64,000 nt of DNA from Treponema vincentii F0403 (GCF_000412995.1 NZ_KE332512.1:698919-762918); one strand, 5' to 3'; shown: positions 37,438 through 47,432, numbered from the stretch's first letter. Notes: generated from the letters alone by a model not told the origin. Translations and numbers: made by a program.

Positions 37438-40400
37438 ATGAAAAAAGCCGGTATTGTTTTAATGATCATAGCCTTGACAGCCGTTATCGGCGGCTGCGGT
37501 AAAGGTGCGGGTTCAACTGATGCAAAGCAAAAAGCGTATATTGCAAAGCTGCAGGAACAAACGCAGAGCAAGTACGACGATCCGAAGCTCTCGGATTTTG
37601 AAAAGCAGTTTTTGCCGCAGTATGCGATAGAAACACCCGAACCCGAACAAGAAGCAAAGATACCGGCTTTTAAGGCTCCGGCGCCGCAGACGTCTGCAAA
37701 AGACGCATCGGTTATTCCCGGAGTACGGGCGCTAACGGCATACCAAACCGCCTATACGCCCCGATTAATGGAAACCGGCGCTCAACCTAAGGATGCCGGC
37801 GGAGACGGAAGTTCCGGCAATGCCGATTCCCCCTCGGATGCACGGCAAGGCGCGGAAACTATCGACCTTCCGCAAGGCGGGGCGCTTACGGTTGCCGATT
37901 GGGGACCGAAAGGCAAGATTCCCGCTGCGGTAACCGCCCCTTCGTTGTATGTCGTGTTCTCGCTGCCGGTTAAGGCGATCGCTGCTCTGGAAAAACCGGC
38001 AGCGGAGTCGTCCTGCTTATCGATCAGCCCCGCCGTAAAGGGAGTATTCCGCTGGTACGGCTCGCGTTACCTTGCCTTTGAGCCGGAGGAAAGTCTTAAA
38101 CCCGGACAGGAATACACGATGACGGTTAAAGACGAAGTACAGGCGCTCAACGGTAAAAAAATCGAAGGCAGAAAGCAATTTAAGATTACCAGCGAAACGC
38201 TGCGGATAACGTACATGCAGCCCGGCTATACGCTGCGGAAAAACTCCGACCGGTGGATACCGATCGACACCGACAACCTCATCCCGGAAGCGGCAAACGA
38301 TGTACAGCTCAGCTTCAATTATCCGGTACGCCCCGAAGACCTGTCTTCCATCCTCTCCGTATCGGTGCAGGAAGCGGGAAAACAAGCCGTTCCCTACCGC
38401 TACACCCTCTCCCGCATCGAAGGGGAAAACGACTTCAACGTATTGGTTACAATCGGCGAAAAAATTCCCTTTAACGCAACGGTTACCGTCGCGGCAAAAC
38501 GGCCGGACGGCTCTCTTACAAGCGTGCGATACCATACTCTCAAACCGTTTACCGCACGGGGAGCGGCGGCTTATCATAACGACTACGGATACACAAACCC
38601 GATAAGGATCGGTTTTTCACATCCGGTAGATACAAAGACCGTACTCAATAATATTTCCATAAATCCGCCGCTCGCATTCGATGAAAAGAACATCGAGGTG
38701 CTCAATTCGGCATACAATCCGGCCGTGCTGATTCACAGCTTGCCGGTGTCTCCTCAAGAAAAATACACCGTTACCGTGCAAAACGGCATAAAAGACATAT
38801 ACGGCAGAGCCATCGCTTCCGCCGCTTCCTATACGGTTACCATTCCCGACGCACCGAGCTTTGTGCAGTACAACGATTCGGGGCATCTGATGCTGGAAGC
38901 GGCGTATCCGCATAAATACCTGTTTGAATATCAAAACATCCTGTCTCCGTCGGACTACGCAGTCGCAAAAACCGATAATCCGCTTAATCTTCTTGTTTGG
39001 GGAGAAGCGTACGACAGTTCAAAGGCAAAGACCTTAGACGTCTCCGTGCGGAACAAACGGCAGTTTGAACTTGCCGACCTCGATCCTTACCTTGAAAACG
39101 GCAAGGGCTTTGTCCGCATCGATACGGCGGTAACGCTGCCACCCTATTCGCAGCGGGACAAAAAACCGCATGTAAGCCGCAGAACGTCAACCGTTCAGGT
39201 AACCGATCTCGGCATTACCGTCCGCGCCGCGCTGAATAAAACCGTCGTGATGGTTTCCAAGCTTTCCACCGGAGAGCCGGTGGAAGGAGCTTCCGTGTAT
39301 CTTTACGATGCAAAAACCGATAAAGCCGATACGGCTGTCAGCCCCGAAGAAGGTGCGCAAAATCCTTTTGCATCCGGCACCACCGATAAAGAAGGGCTTG
39401 CCGTCCTTCCTTACGGCAGCAAAAGCATCCGCTTTTTCCGCAATGCGGAAAGTTACACCGCCGTGTTCGTAGAAAAAGACGGAGACCGCGCAGTGTTCTA
39501 TCCGCACACCCACAGCCCGTGGCGGTTCGATGTTTCCGCAGCGTATTATCCGCAGGAGGTAGCGGAAACCCGGCAGCGGACATTTCTCTTTTCCGACAGA
39601 GGCCTCTACAAGCCCGGAGAAACAGTTTCGTTCAGAGGCATCGACCGCACGCAAACGTTCAGTACCTTCACGCCTTACGAGGGGGACTACACCGTGACGC
39701 TCTCAGGCTATTCATGGGAAGGAGATGACGTCGAAGTTGCGATGCAGGGAGGTACGTGCACCGGTTCGGGCAGTTTCTGGGGGTCATTCGATTTGCCGGA
39801 TGATTTGGCGCCCGGCTCCTACAGCCTTACCTACCGGCGGGCGGACGATACAAACAGCGAACCGCAGGAATGCCTTATCACCGTCGCTTATTTTGAAAAA
39901 CTGAAATTCCAAGCGGAAGTCGCTCTGCCGCAGCAGCCGCTCATTATGGGAGATACGATTACGGCGGCGGTATCGGCCTCGTACCTTTCCGGCGGAGGGC
40001 TCGGTAGGGCTTCCTATAGCGGAAGCTGGATGCGTCAAGGCACCTCTTTCCGGCCGCAGAATCCGGCATTAAAAGGCTACCGATTCGGAGTGGAAGGCTA
40101 CGGCATCGATCACGTTTCATCGTTCTCGGGAACTCTGTCGAATGCCGGCACGGCGGAACTTTCCTGTCAAGCCGCCGCTACGGAAGGCATTGTCGGCCTG
40201 CCTTATCGATACACTGCCGAAGCTTCGATAACCGACGTAAGCAATCAGCAAATTTCCGCACGGGATGCCGTTACGGTACATCCGGCGGCGTTCTATGTCG
40301 GGCTTGCGCGGCCTGAAAACCTCACCGGCTTTGCGCAAAAGGGGCAGAAGCTCACCTTCCCGTTCATCCTCGCTTCTCTCGAAGGCAATCCGCTTACCGA

Positions 40401-43400
40401 CACAAAGCTCGCCGCGGGAGATTTTACCGTTGAGCTGATCCGGGAAAACTGGAAGCCCGTGCAGGAACGCGGTGCGGGCGGAAGCATTTATTCAAACTAC
40501 GAAAAAGAGAATATCACCGAGCATACGGCAACCGTAAAACCCGCGGCGAAGGGAACGGTGCAGCTGACGCCGAAAAATGCCGGTTCATATATTTTGAGCA
40601 TGAGCGGTACCGATACCGCGGGGCGGAAGTTCAAAACCGATTACCGCTTCTATGTTACCGGATCGGGAGCGAGCTTTTGGGATCGGGATTATGAAGACGC
40701 CGTGCGCCTTACCCCCGATCAATCGCTGTATAATCCCGGCGACACCGCCCGTATTTTAATGGAAAGTCCGCTCCCTGCGGGAAGATACCTCATCACGGTG
40801 GAACGGGAAGGTATCTTTACGGAAGAAATTAGGGAACTCGGCGGGAATACGCAGGTACTGGAAATTCCTGTTGCGGGCAACTATGTCCCCGTGGTCTATG
40901 TCGCGGTGTCGTCATACTCGGTACGGACAAAGGAGCCTGAGCACAAGCTCGGTGAGCTCGATCTTGATAAACCCAAGGGCATTTTCGGGATGACGCCGGT
41001 ATTTGTGAATACCAGAGTTAAAGCGTTCTCCGTTGAACTTGCCGCGGATAAATCCGTGTACAAGCCCGGAGAGCAGGCGACGATTACGCTGACGGCGACA
41101 CGAGGCGGTAAGCCTTTAGCAAATGCGGAATTAACCCTGCTTGCCGTAGACCGCGGCGTGCTCGACTTAATAGACTATCACGTCCCGAATCCGCTTGAAT
41201 TCTTTTATAACCCCGAAAATTTCCGGCTCGGCGTTATGGGCGGAGATTCCCGTTCATGGCTGATGGACCCCGTTATGATGGAAGCAAAGGCGCTTGCAGG
41301 CGGCGATTCCGACGGTGGAAAAGAAGGAGACGAAGCCGAACGCAGCAACTTTAATCCGACCGCGGTGTTCATCCCCATCTTAAAGACGGATGCAAACGGG
41401 CGGGTAACGGCAACCTTTACGTTGCCGGATACGCTGACCAGCTACCGGCTTACCGCGGTCGGGGCGCATACCGATCTCTTCGCCCTGCACGAAGAAGAAA
41501 TCACCGTGCAGAACACCGTCAACATCCTGCCGGTTATGCCCCGCCGCCTCCGTGAACGGGATACGGCGGAATGCGGCGTCCTCATTTCCAATGTGGACAC
41601 CCGCGCTCACAGCATTACGGTAAGCGCCTCAGTCCGCGAACCCGGCTCGCAGGATGATTCCGCTGCCGATGCACAGGGCGGTCAGCAAGGCAGCGCGGGA
41701 AATGCTGCCGGTCAAAAAAATGGACAGGGGCAGGATACCTCTACGGTCGGCATACCGCACCGCGGAGCCGCCTTTATCGACGGAGAGACAACGCACACGG
41801 TTACCGTTGCAGGCGGACAGCAGGCGGCGGTCTACTTTGACATTGCAGCGGTAAAGGCGGGCACGGTAGAGGCGGTGTTTACCGTTTCTTCCGATGCGCT
41901 CAAAGAAAAACTGATTCAGCCGCTCGTTATCGAACGCCCCTTTGTCTTTGAAACCGTAACGGCAACCGGCGCTATTGCGCAAAACGAAAGCGAAGCGGCT
42001 GAAGGGCTCGTTATTCCGTCTATGGCGGATTCAAACACCGGATCGCTCAGCCTGACGCTGGATTCGAGCGGGCTCGGCGCATTGTCGTCGGCCATCGATT
42101 ATGTCTTCGATTATCCGTTCCTCTGCATGGAGCAGCAGTCCGCCCGCGTACTGCCGCTCGTATTGTTTGACAATTACATCGACGTGTTCTCGCTCAAAAG
42201 CAAGGTACCGAATGTACGGCACACGGTTACCAAGACGATGGCGGCATGGGCACGGGAGCAGCATGACGACGGCGGCTTCCCCTATTGGCCGGGCGGCTGG
42301 GACACGGACTTTTACGTCAGCTTGCGGATTGCGCATATCTGTGCCGCCGCACAGCAGCGCGGATACACCCCCGACGATATCGCCGTCAATACAAAAAGGC
42401 TCACCGACTACATTCGCTCGCAGCTGCTTGCAAATAGGAAAGCACTCTCGCCGTATATCCAAGCATACGCCTGCTTTGTATTGGCGATGAACGGCGCCGG
42501 TTTTGACGACAGCATTTTAACCGCAGTCCAAACGCGCGTGATTCCTCAGCTGGAAGACTACACCGCGCAGCCGAATGATCTTGCAGCCCTTGCATTGCTG
42601 AGCTTAACCTACACGCAGCGGAACCGCGCCGGAGATGCAGCAAAGGCGGCGAAGTGCACTGAGCGGATTATAAACTCCTGCCGCTTTACCACCCGCAGCG
42701 TATCGCTTGCGGTACCGCCGCAGCAGGGCTACCGCTTCTGGTACGGGAATGACCTTTCCCTCGACTTGGCGCTTATTCTGCAGAGCTTAGTAAAAGCGGC
42801 ACCCGATCATAGCCGCGAGGATGCGGTACGGGCAGTGCTGTACACCCTGCTCCAGCGTCAAAAGGGCGGTTATTGGCAAAATACGGCAACTACCGCTCAC
42901 GTACTGGAAGCAGTGTATGAATATATTCAGTATGCACAGCTTGATGCTACCGACCTCACCGCTGCGGCGTCGCTGCCCGGCGGAGACTTGCTCACTGCGG
43001 CGTTCAAAGGAGTGGCAGCAAAACCGGCTTTCCAAATGTTCTCCTTTAAAGAACAGCCGGTGTCGGGAGCAAAGCGGGATACCCTGCTGCCGATACGCTT
43101 TACCAAAACCGGTACGGGACAGCTCTACTACACAGCCTCGCTTGCGTATGCACTGCCGCAGGAACGCCAGAAACCGCGCGACGAAGGACTCGGCGTTTCC
43201 TGTACTATCCGCGACATCGCCGCAGATAAAATCGTAACGCCGGATTCGGAGAACAGCTCGATGATCACCCTCGAAAGCGGCAAAACCTACGAAATAGCAA
43301 TCCGCCTCTCGTCAGGAAAGGACTATACGTTTGTCGCATTGCGGGCGCCCATTCCGTCAGGCGCAGAAATTTTAGACGCAGCCTTCGTTACCACCGCATC

Positions 43401-43647
43401 AAACGATTACGAGGAAGAAGATACGGAAGAGTCGTGGACTGATTGGCGGCCTTTAAGCAAGCAGCAAATATACGACAACGAAGTTCAGTATTTCTGGAAT
43501 ATCTGGGACAAAGGCGGCAGCACGGTACGCTTTAAATTCCGCGCAGCCCGCCGCGGCATATTCCCGTGCCCGCCCGTAACCGCCGAATGTATGTACGAAA
43601 ACGAAATTTTCGGGCGGAGCAGCGGCACACTCTATGTGATTAAGTGA
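37438..43647 (+). CDS. Bacterial alpha-2-macroglobulin lipoprotein (copy 2)
   Basis: A 2069-aa predicted lipoprotein. Signal peptide with lipobox V-I-G-G-C (about residue 20), then an Ala/Pro/Gln-rich linker to ~150. MG domains follow (including FLFSDRGLYKPGETVSFRGI), then the bait-like and A2M segments (LLAVDRGVLDL, LPDTLTSYRLTAVG). The thioester site is Cys1563-Met-Glu-Gln1566. A helical domain with DDGGFPYWPGGWDTDFYVSL and a receptor-like C-terminus (KFRAARRGIFPCPPVTAECMYENEIFGRS) complete it. A large Gly/Gln/Ser-rich insert lies near residues 1400-1435. It is not next to a PBP gene, unlike copy 1; the second PBP1C is 12 kb away. Its size suggests the large MG-rich bacterial A2M subfamily. 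Confidence 0.92.
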   Translation: MKKAGIVLMIIALTAVIGGCGKGAGSTDAKQKAYIAKLQEQTQSKYDDPKLSDFEKQFLPQYAIETPEPEQEAKIPAFKAPAPQTSAKDASVIPGVRALTAYQTAYTPRLMETGAQPKDAGGDGSSGNADSPSDARQGAETIDLPQGGALTVADWGPKGKIPAAVTAPSLYVVFSLPVKAIAALEKPAAESSCLSISPAVKGVFRWYGSRYLAFEPEESLKPGQEYTMTVKDEVQALNGKKIEGRKQFKITSETLRITYMQPGYTLRKNSDRWIPIDTDNLIPEAANDVQLSFNYPVRPEDLSSILSVSVQEAGKQAVPYRYTLSRIEGENDFNVLVTIGEKIPFNATVTVAAKRPDGSLTSVRYHTLKPFTARGAAAYHNDYGYTNPIRIGFSHPVDTKTVLNNISINPPLAFDEKNIEVLNSAYNPAVLIHSLPVSPQEKYTVTVQNGIKDIYGRAIASAASYTVTIPDAPSFVQYNDSGHLMLEAAYPHKYLFEYQNILSPSDYAVAKTDNPLNLLVWGEAYDSSKAKTLDVSVRNKRQFELADLDPYLENGKGFVRIDTAVTLPPYSQRDKKPHVSRRTSTVQVTDLGITVRAALNKTVVMVSKLSTGEPVEGASVYLYDAKTDKADTAVSPEEGAQNPFASGTTDKEGLAVLPYGSKSIRFFRNAESYTAVFVEKDGDRAVFYPHTHSPWRFDVSAAYYPQEVAETRQRTFLFSDRGLYKPGETVSFRGIDRTQTFSTFTPYEGDYTVTLSGYSWEGDDVEVAMQGGTCTGSGSFWGSFDLPDDLAPGSYSLTYRRADDTNSEPQECLITVAYFEKLKFQAEVALPQQPLIMGDTITAAVSASYLSGGGLGRASYSGSWMRQGTSFRPQNPALKGYRFGVEGYGIDHVSSFSGTLSNAGTAELSCQAAATEGIVGLPYRYTAEASITDVSNQQISARDAVTVHPAAFYVGLARPENLTGFAQKGQKLTFPFILASLEGNPLTDTKLAAGDFTVELIRENWKPVQERGAGGSIYSNYEKENITEHTATVKPAAKGTVQLTPKNAGSYILSMSGTDTAGRKFKTDYRFYVTGSGASFWDRDYEDAVRLTPDQSLYNPGDTARILMESPLPAGRYLITVEREGIFTEEIRELGGNTQVLEIPVAGNYVPVVYVAVSSYSVRTKEPEHKLGELDLDKPKGIFGMTPVFVNTRVKAFSVELAADKSVYKPGEQATITLTATRGGKPLANAELTLLAVDRGVLDLIDYHVPNPLEFFYNPENFRLGVMGGDSRSWLMDPVMMEAKALAGGDSDGGKEGDEAERSNFNPTAVFIPILKTDANGRVTATFTLPDTLTSYRLTAVGAHTDLFALHEEEITVQNTVNILPVMPRRLRERDTAECGVLISNVDTRAHSITVSASVREPGSQDDSAADAQGGQQGSAGNAAGQKNGQGQDTSTVGIPHRGAAFIDGETTHTVTVAGGQQAAVYFDIAAVKAGTVEAVFTVSSDALKEKLIQPLVIERPFVFETVTATGAIAQNESEAAEGLVIPSMADSNTGSLSLTLDSSGLGALSSAIDYVFDYPFLCMEQQSARVLPLVLFDNYIDVFSLKSKVPNVRHTVTKTMAAWAREQHDDGGFPYWPGGWDTDFYVSLRIAHICAAAQQRGYTPDDIAVNTKRLTDYIRSQLLANRKALSPYIQAYACFVLAMNGAGFDDSILTAVQTRVIPQLEDYTAQPNDLAALALLSLTYTQRNRAGDAAKAAKCTERIINSCRFTTRSVSLAVPPQQGYRFWYGNDLSLDLALILQSLVKAAPDHSREDAVRAVLYTLLQRQKGGYWQNTATTAHVLEAVYEYIQYAQLDATDLTAAASLPGGDLLTAAFKGVAAKPAFQMFSFKEQPVSGAKRDTLLPIRFTKTGTGQLYYTASLAYALPQERQKPRDEGLGVSCTIRDIAADKIVTPDSENSSMITLESGKTYEIAIRLSSGKDYTFVALRAPIPSGAEILDAAFVTTASNDYEEEDTEESWTDWRPLSKQQIYDNEVQYFWNIWDKGGSTVRFKFRAARRGIFPCPPVTAECMYENEIFGRSSGTLYVIK

Positions 43648-43687
43648 TGGTGATGGGAGGATAGGCAAACGTATCAGACTGAGTAAA

Positions 43688-43716
43688 TTGCGGAACGGCA
43701 GTAACCGTGCTATAAT
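43688..43716 (+). promoter_or_regulatory. Promoter of the ATPase cassette, predicted leaderless
   Basis: TTGCGG (43688-43693), 17 bp, perfect TATAAT (43711-43716), then 6 nt to ATG 43723 with no SD. The context TATAATACC is shared with the WYL gene promoter. Confidence 0.65.
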
Positions 43717-43722
43717 ACCGAT

Positions 43723-45336
43723 ATGAACTTTTCACGGAAACTGCCGGTCGGCATACAAAGCTTTAAAGATTTGCGGAAAAAAAATTTCCTCTATGTTGAT
43801 AAAACGGAATACATTTTTCGACTGGTAAATAACGGAAAGGTCTATTTCCTAAGCCGCCCGCGCCGGTTTGGGAAAAGCCTTTTCCTTTCAACACTTGCAG
43901 CATATTTTCTTGGCCAAAAGGAGCTGTTCACAGACCTGTATCTTGAAAAAGCCGAGGAAGAACAAGCGGAGTTCGAACAACGGGCAGCATGGGAAGCATA
44001 TCCGGTATTGTATCTGGATTTTAATACAGGCAACTATATAGAATCTGATGAGCTCGGTATGAATCTGAATGGGCATCTCTGCAAATGGGAAAAACTATAT
44101 GGGGTTGAACCATCCGAACAAAATTTTGCACTCCGTTTTGCAGGTGTTATTACACGAGCCTGCCAACAAACCGGTAAGCAAGTAGTCATCCTCGTAGACG
44201 AGTACGATAAACCCTTGCTGCAAACCATGGGTGTAAATGAAGAACTGAACGAACACTATCGCAATACCCTTAAAGCATTTTACTCCGTGATAAAAACCTG
44301 CGATCAATATATCCGCTTTGCCTTCCTCACCGGCGTTACCAAGTTCAGCAAGATCAGTATTTTCAGTGATTTGAATAACCTTGAAGATATCAGCCTGCGC
44401 AATGATTATGCAGGAATATGCGGCATTACTGAACAGGAACTTGAGCAGAACTTTGAGCCGGAGATAGAAGCATTGAGTATAGCAGAAGGTTTGACGAGAA
44501 GTAAAACGCTTGCAGCCTTGAAGAAGCACTATGACGGGTATCTCTTTGCAAAAGCCGGTGTGAATGTGTATAACCCTTTCAGCCTTTTAAGCGCATTTAA
44601 GGCGAAGGATTTCGGCAACTATTGGTTCAGTACGGGGACACCGACCTTTTTAGTCAATTACTTAAAAGAGGCTCATTATTTTATTCCGGATTTGGACGGT
44701 AATGTCGAACTCAATGAATCGGGGTTGGAAACGTATCGTGCAGTGACAGAAAATGCATTACCTATTCTGTTTCAATCAGGGTATTTGACGATTATAGGGT
44801 ATATCAAAGAAGCGCGGCTGTATAAGCTCGGCTTTCCGAATGATGAAGTACGATACGGCTTTTTAGAGAATCTACTGCCTGCGTATTCAAGTTTACCGCT
44901 CGGTGATACAGGCAAGTCGGTATGGCAGTTTGTACAAGACATCCGTGAGGGGAAAGTTGACTCTTTTATGGAACGGATGAGGTCGATCATAGCAGGTATA
45001 CCGTATGATGATTTTCCGAAAGAAAAGCTGAAACTGAGGGAACAAAACTATCAAACGGCAGTGTATTTGGTCTTTGCGCTGATGGGGCAGTTTGTGCAGA
45101 GTGAGGTGCATTGCTCGACCGGACGAGCTGACTGCGTGGTTACTACTGCAGATAGTATCTACCTCTTTGAGTTTAAGCTCACCGGCAACGGCAGTGCGGA
45201 AGACGCACTCAATCAGATAAAAGAGAAAGAATATGCAGCAAAATATCTTACGGACGGTAAGAAGATTGTGCTGATAGGAAGTTCGTTTGACGAGCAGACA
45301 CGTACGATTAAGGATTGGCAGGTAGCTAATGGGTAA
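43723..45336 (+). CDS. AAA-ATPase-like / PD-(D/E)XK nuclease-like protein
   Basis: A 537-aa cytoplasmic protein of the widespread AAA-ATPase_like plus PDDEXK_9 family. It begins with KLPVGIQSFKDLRKKNFLYVDKT, then Walker A-like SRPRRFGKSLFLS and Walker B VVILVDEYDKPLL. A helical middle and a C-terminal nuclease-like fold follow, with EVHCSTGRADCVVTTADSIYLFEFKL (Asp...Glu-x-Lys). Copies are abundant in Bacteroidetes and spirochaetes; function is not settled, and nuclease activity is inferred from the motif. Its TAA overlaps the ATG of the next gene by one base, suggesting a four-gene operon to 46278. Confidence 0.82.
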   Translation: MNFSRKLPVGIQSFKDLRKKNFLYVDKTEYIFRLVNNGKVYFLSRPRRFGKSLFLSTLAAYFLGQKELFTDLYLEKAEEEQAEFEQRAAWEAYPVLYLDFNTGNYIESDELGMNLNGHLCKWEKLYGVEPSEQNFALRFAGVITRACQQTGKQVVILVDEYDKPLLQTMGVNEELNEHYRNTLKAFYSVIKTCDQYIRFAFLTGVTKFSKISIFSDLNNLEDISLRNDYAGICGITEQELEQNFEPEIEALSIAEGLTRSKTLAALKKHYDGYLFAKAGVNVYNPFSLLSAFKAKDFGNYWFSTGTPTFLVNYLKEAHYFIPDLDGNVELNESGLETYRAVTENALPILFQSGYLTIIGYIKEARLYKLGFPNDEVRYGFLENLLPAYSSLPLGDTGKSVWQFVQDIREGKVDSFMERMRSIIAGIPYDDFPKEKLKLREQNYQTAVYLVFALMGQFVQSEVHCSTGRADCVVTTADSIYLFEFKLTGNGSAEDALNQIKEKEYAAKYLTDGKKIVLIGSSFDEQTRTIKDWQVANG

Positions 45337-45590
45337 TGAACAATAGCGGGTTACAAATGAATGATCGAATTAAAAACGCGGATGAACTTGAATTTGCGAT
45401 ATTCTGTATAGAGAACCTTGCTCTCCGCTTAAAAACGGATGCCGAGCATATCTATACGGCGCTCGCAGAATCAAGCAGTTTTCTCTATGACTATATTGTT
45501 GCGCATTATGATGTACTGCATACTCAGGATAAAGAGTACATCATCAATGATATACTTGAGGCGATGGATCAATGCGGGATAAAAGTATAA
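45336..45590 (+). CDS. DUF3791 family small protein
   Basis: An 84-aa helical protein with the DUF3791 pattern ELEFAIFCIENLALRL...AEHIYTALAES...IVAHYDVLHTQDKEYIINDILE. Probably cytoplasmic. An internal ATG at 45357 (MNDRIK) is an alternative start. It overlaps the ATPase gene by 1 nt and the DUF3990 gene by 19 nt. DUF3791 genes are repeatedly found beside DUF3990 genes, so it may be the antitoxin or accessory partner. Confidence 0.75.
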   Translation: MNNSGLQMNDRIKNADELEFAIFCIENLALRLKTDAEHIYTALAESSSFLYDYIVAHYDVLHTQDKEYIINDILEAMDQCGIKV

Positions 45591-46072
45591 TCGTGTATCA
45601 CGGCTCTGATCGGATTATTGCTCAGCCTGACATCGAGCACTCGCGGCTTAGAGTGGATTTCGGCAAGGGATTTTATACCACACCGTTTTATGAGCAAGCA
45701 AAAAAGTGGTGCGAAAAATATACAACGCGGCGGAAAAACGGGATCATCTCATACTACGAACTTGATGTGTCTGTTTATAAAGGATGCGCTGTTCTCTCTT
45801 TTGAATCCTATACCGAAGCATGGCTTGATTTTATTTTGAAATGCAGAGCCGGTACTATGCCAAGTGATTATAATCGATATGATATAATTGAAGGCGGAAT
45901 TGCAAATGATAAGGTATTTAATACAGTGGAACTTTTTTTTGACGGATTGATCGATAAAGCAGAAGCGCTGAAACGGCTGCAATACGAAAAACCGAATTGG
46001 CAAATATGCTTTAAAACACAGTCCATTATTGATACGTACTTACAGTACAAAGGATTTTATAGCATATGTTAG
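45572..46072 (+). CDS. DUF3990 family protein (ADP-ribosyltransferase-like, candidate toxin)
   Basis: A 166-aa cytoplasmic protein. DUF3990 features: VYHGSD near the start, DFGKGFYTTPFYEQAKKWC, ELDVSVYKG, and a DIIEGGIANDKVF segment. The H-x-G and G-x-G-F-Y-T-T pattern with a downstream acidic stretch resembles the NAD-binding core of ADP-ribosyltransferases, so I infer a possible NAD-dependent modifier. It is sandwiched between two tiny genes with overlaps of 19 and 7 nt, an arrangement typical of toxin-antitoxin operons. Confidence 0.75.
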   Translation: MRDKSIIVYHGSDRIIAQPDIEHSRLRVDFGKGFYTTPFYEQAKKWCEKYTTRRKNGIISYYELDVSVYKGCAVLSFESYTEAWLDFILKCRAGTMPSDYNRYDIIEGGIANDKVFNTVELFFDGLIDKAEALKRLQYEKPNWQICFKTQSIIDTYLQYKGFYSIC

Positions 46073-46278
46073 CACATCCTGTTCTACTGCAAAAAAAATA
46101 TGCACGGGTTATCGCTCTGTATGCCGAAAAAGAGCATATCGGTTTAGATGCAGCCTTACAAAAATTCTATCATTCGGTAACATATAAATTGATGAAAGAC
46201 GGCATTTCCGATATGCATTGTATGAGCGATGACTATCTTACGGAGGAATTGAAGGCAGAAGATATACAAAAGAAGTAG
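46066..46278 (+). CDS. Small acidic/helical protein, candidate antitoxin
   Basis: A 70-aa protein, mostly helical (KKYARVIALYAEKEHIGLDAALQKFYHS), ending with DDYLTEELKAEDIQKK. I recognise the general look of the small proteins that follow DUF3990 genes (FYxSxTYKLMxDGISDMHxMSDxYLxEEL) but not a named function. It overlaps the DUF3990 gene by 7 nt. Last gene of the cassette. Confidence 0.7.
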   Translation: MLAHPVLLQKKYARVIALYAEKEHIGLDAALQKFYHSVTYKLMKDGISDMHCMSDDYLTEELKAEDIQKK

Positions 46279-46346
46279 TGAGCCGGTTACCTTGCATCCA
46301 TACAATTATCCTAAAAATTATTGAATATCGCAAAAAGATTCAATGT

Positions 46347-47432
46347 TTAGAAGTTTCCTATATCAATCGACATAAAAATCGGTACATGGTCGGAAATCTT
46401 CTTTTCAAAGAAAGATTCAGGTTTGTATCTATGCCCTCCCTGTAGTTTCAAATTATTGGCAGCGTTATTTAGAATAAAATGATCATATCGTTTGTGACCG
46501 CGAGTTGTCGTTTCACAACATTCGATAACATAACCGGTGAAAGTTAAATATGACTGTCTTTTTAACAAGTTGTTACAGTCTGTATTAAAATCTCCGCAAA
46601 GGATTATCGGAGCACCTTCATCAACGATGCTGTAGGGTAATATCTGGATGTCTTGATTTATATTCTCATTTTCCGTATTTGTGCTTCCGTAAAAAAAGAT
46701 TGGGGAATATCCATCCATTTCATACAGTTTATCACATATCTTGCGTAAAACTCCTATATCCCGTTTTCTATTCTCTTTGTTGTTATAAGGCATATGTGTA
46801 TTAATCAGATAGAAATAGTTGACATCCGAAAATCGGCTGTTACTATTCGAGATTTTTAAGATATTCGTATGGTTCATACTCATTTTGTACTTCGATATAT
46901 CAAAGTTATCGAAATAGAACGGATAGCCTGAGTGGAGGTCTTCAACAACGAGTTTATCCGATCGATACAAGACGGCATTATCAAGACCGCTGTCGCTGTT
47001 GCACGAGGCGTAATATTCTCCTTTTACCCATTTTTCTCCTCGTAAGGCATATTCTGCGGAGGATGTATACGCCCATTGACCTCCTGTTTGTTCGGATAAA
47101 GCTTTAGCAAATTGCTTCAAAAAAGCAGTGGTATCGATTTGCAGGTTTAACATCACTTCCTGTAAGGCGAGGATATCGATATGTTTATCCCGTACAAAAG
47201 ACTGACCGAATTTAATTACTTCTCGCGCTTCTTTCTCTGCGAATGTTCGCCCATTGCCTTGTATATTCCAAGAACCGATGACTATCTCTTCTGCAAAGGC
47301 TGTCAGTAATACACACAGCATGCCGCATATCAATAGAAAACGCTTATAGATAGTTTCAGCAATCATGCGGTATTTTTTATAGGACGGTACACTGTGCAAT
47401 AGTATGTTTTTAGGATGCAATATTTTTTTCAT
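46347..47432 (-). CDS. Secreted endonuclease/exonuclease/phosphatase-family protein
   Basis: A 361-aa exported protein; a hydrophobic segment (RFLLICGMLCVLLTAFA, residues ~31-47) follows a long basic start, then EEIVIGSWNIQG. The metal-dependent DNase I-like fold is supported by the Asn in SWNIQG, Glu in LALQEVM, INTHMPY, CGDFNTD, YDHFIL and the catalytic SDHVPIF. Members include DNases, CdtB and sphingomyelinases; the substrate is unclear. TAGGAAA lies about 6 nt before the ATG. Same strand as the two secreted genes upstream (gap 83 bp), so possibly one operon. Confidence 0.82.
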   Translation of the reverse strand: MKKILHPKNILLHSVPSYKKYRMIAETIYKRFLLICGMLCVLLTAFAEEIVIGSWNIQGNGRTFAEKEAREVIKFGQSFVRDKHIDILALQEVMLNLQIDTTAFLKQFAKALSEQTGGQWAYTSSAEYALRGEKWVKGEYYASCNSDSGLDNAVLYRSDKLVVEDLHSGYPFYFDNFDISKYKMSMNHTNILKISNSNSRFSDVNYFYLINTHMPYNNKENRKRDIGVLRKICDKLYEMDGYSPIFFYGSTNTENENINQDIQILPYSIVDEGAPIILCGDFNTDCNNLLKRQSYLTFTGYVIECCETTTRGHKRYDHFILNNAANNLKLQGGHRYKPESFFEKKISDHVPIFMSIDIGNF

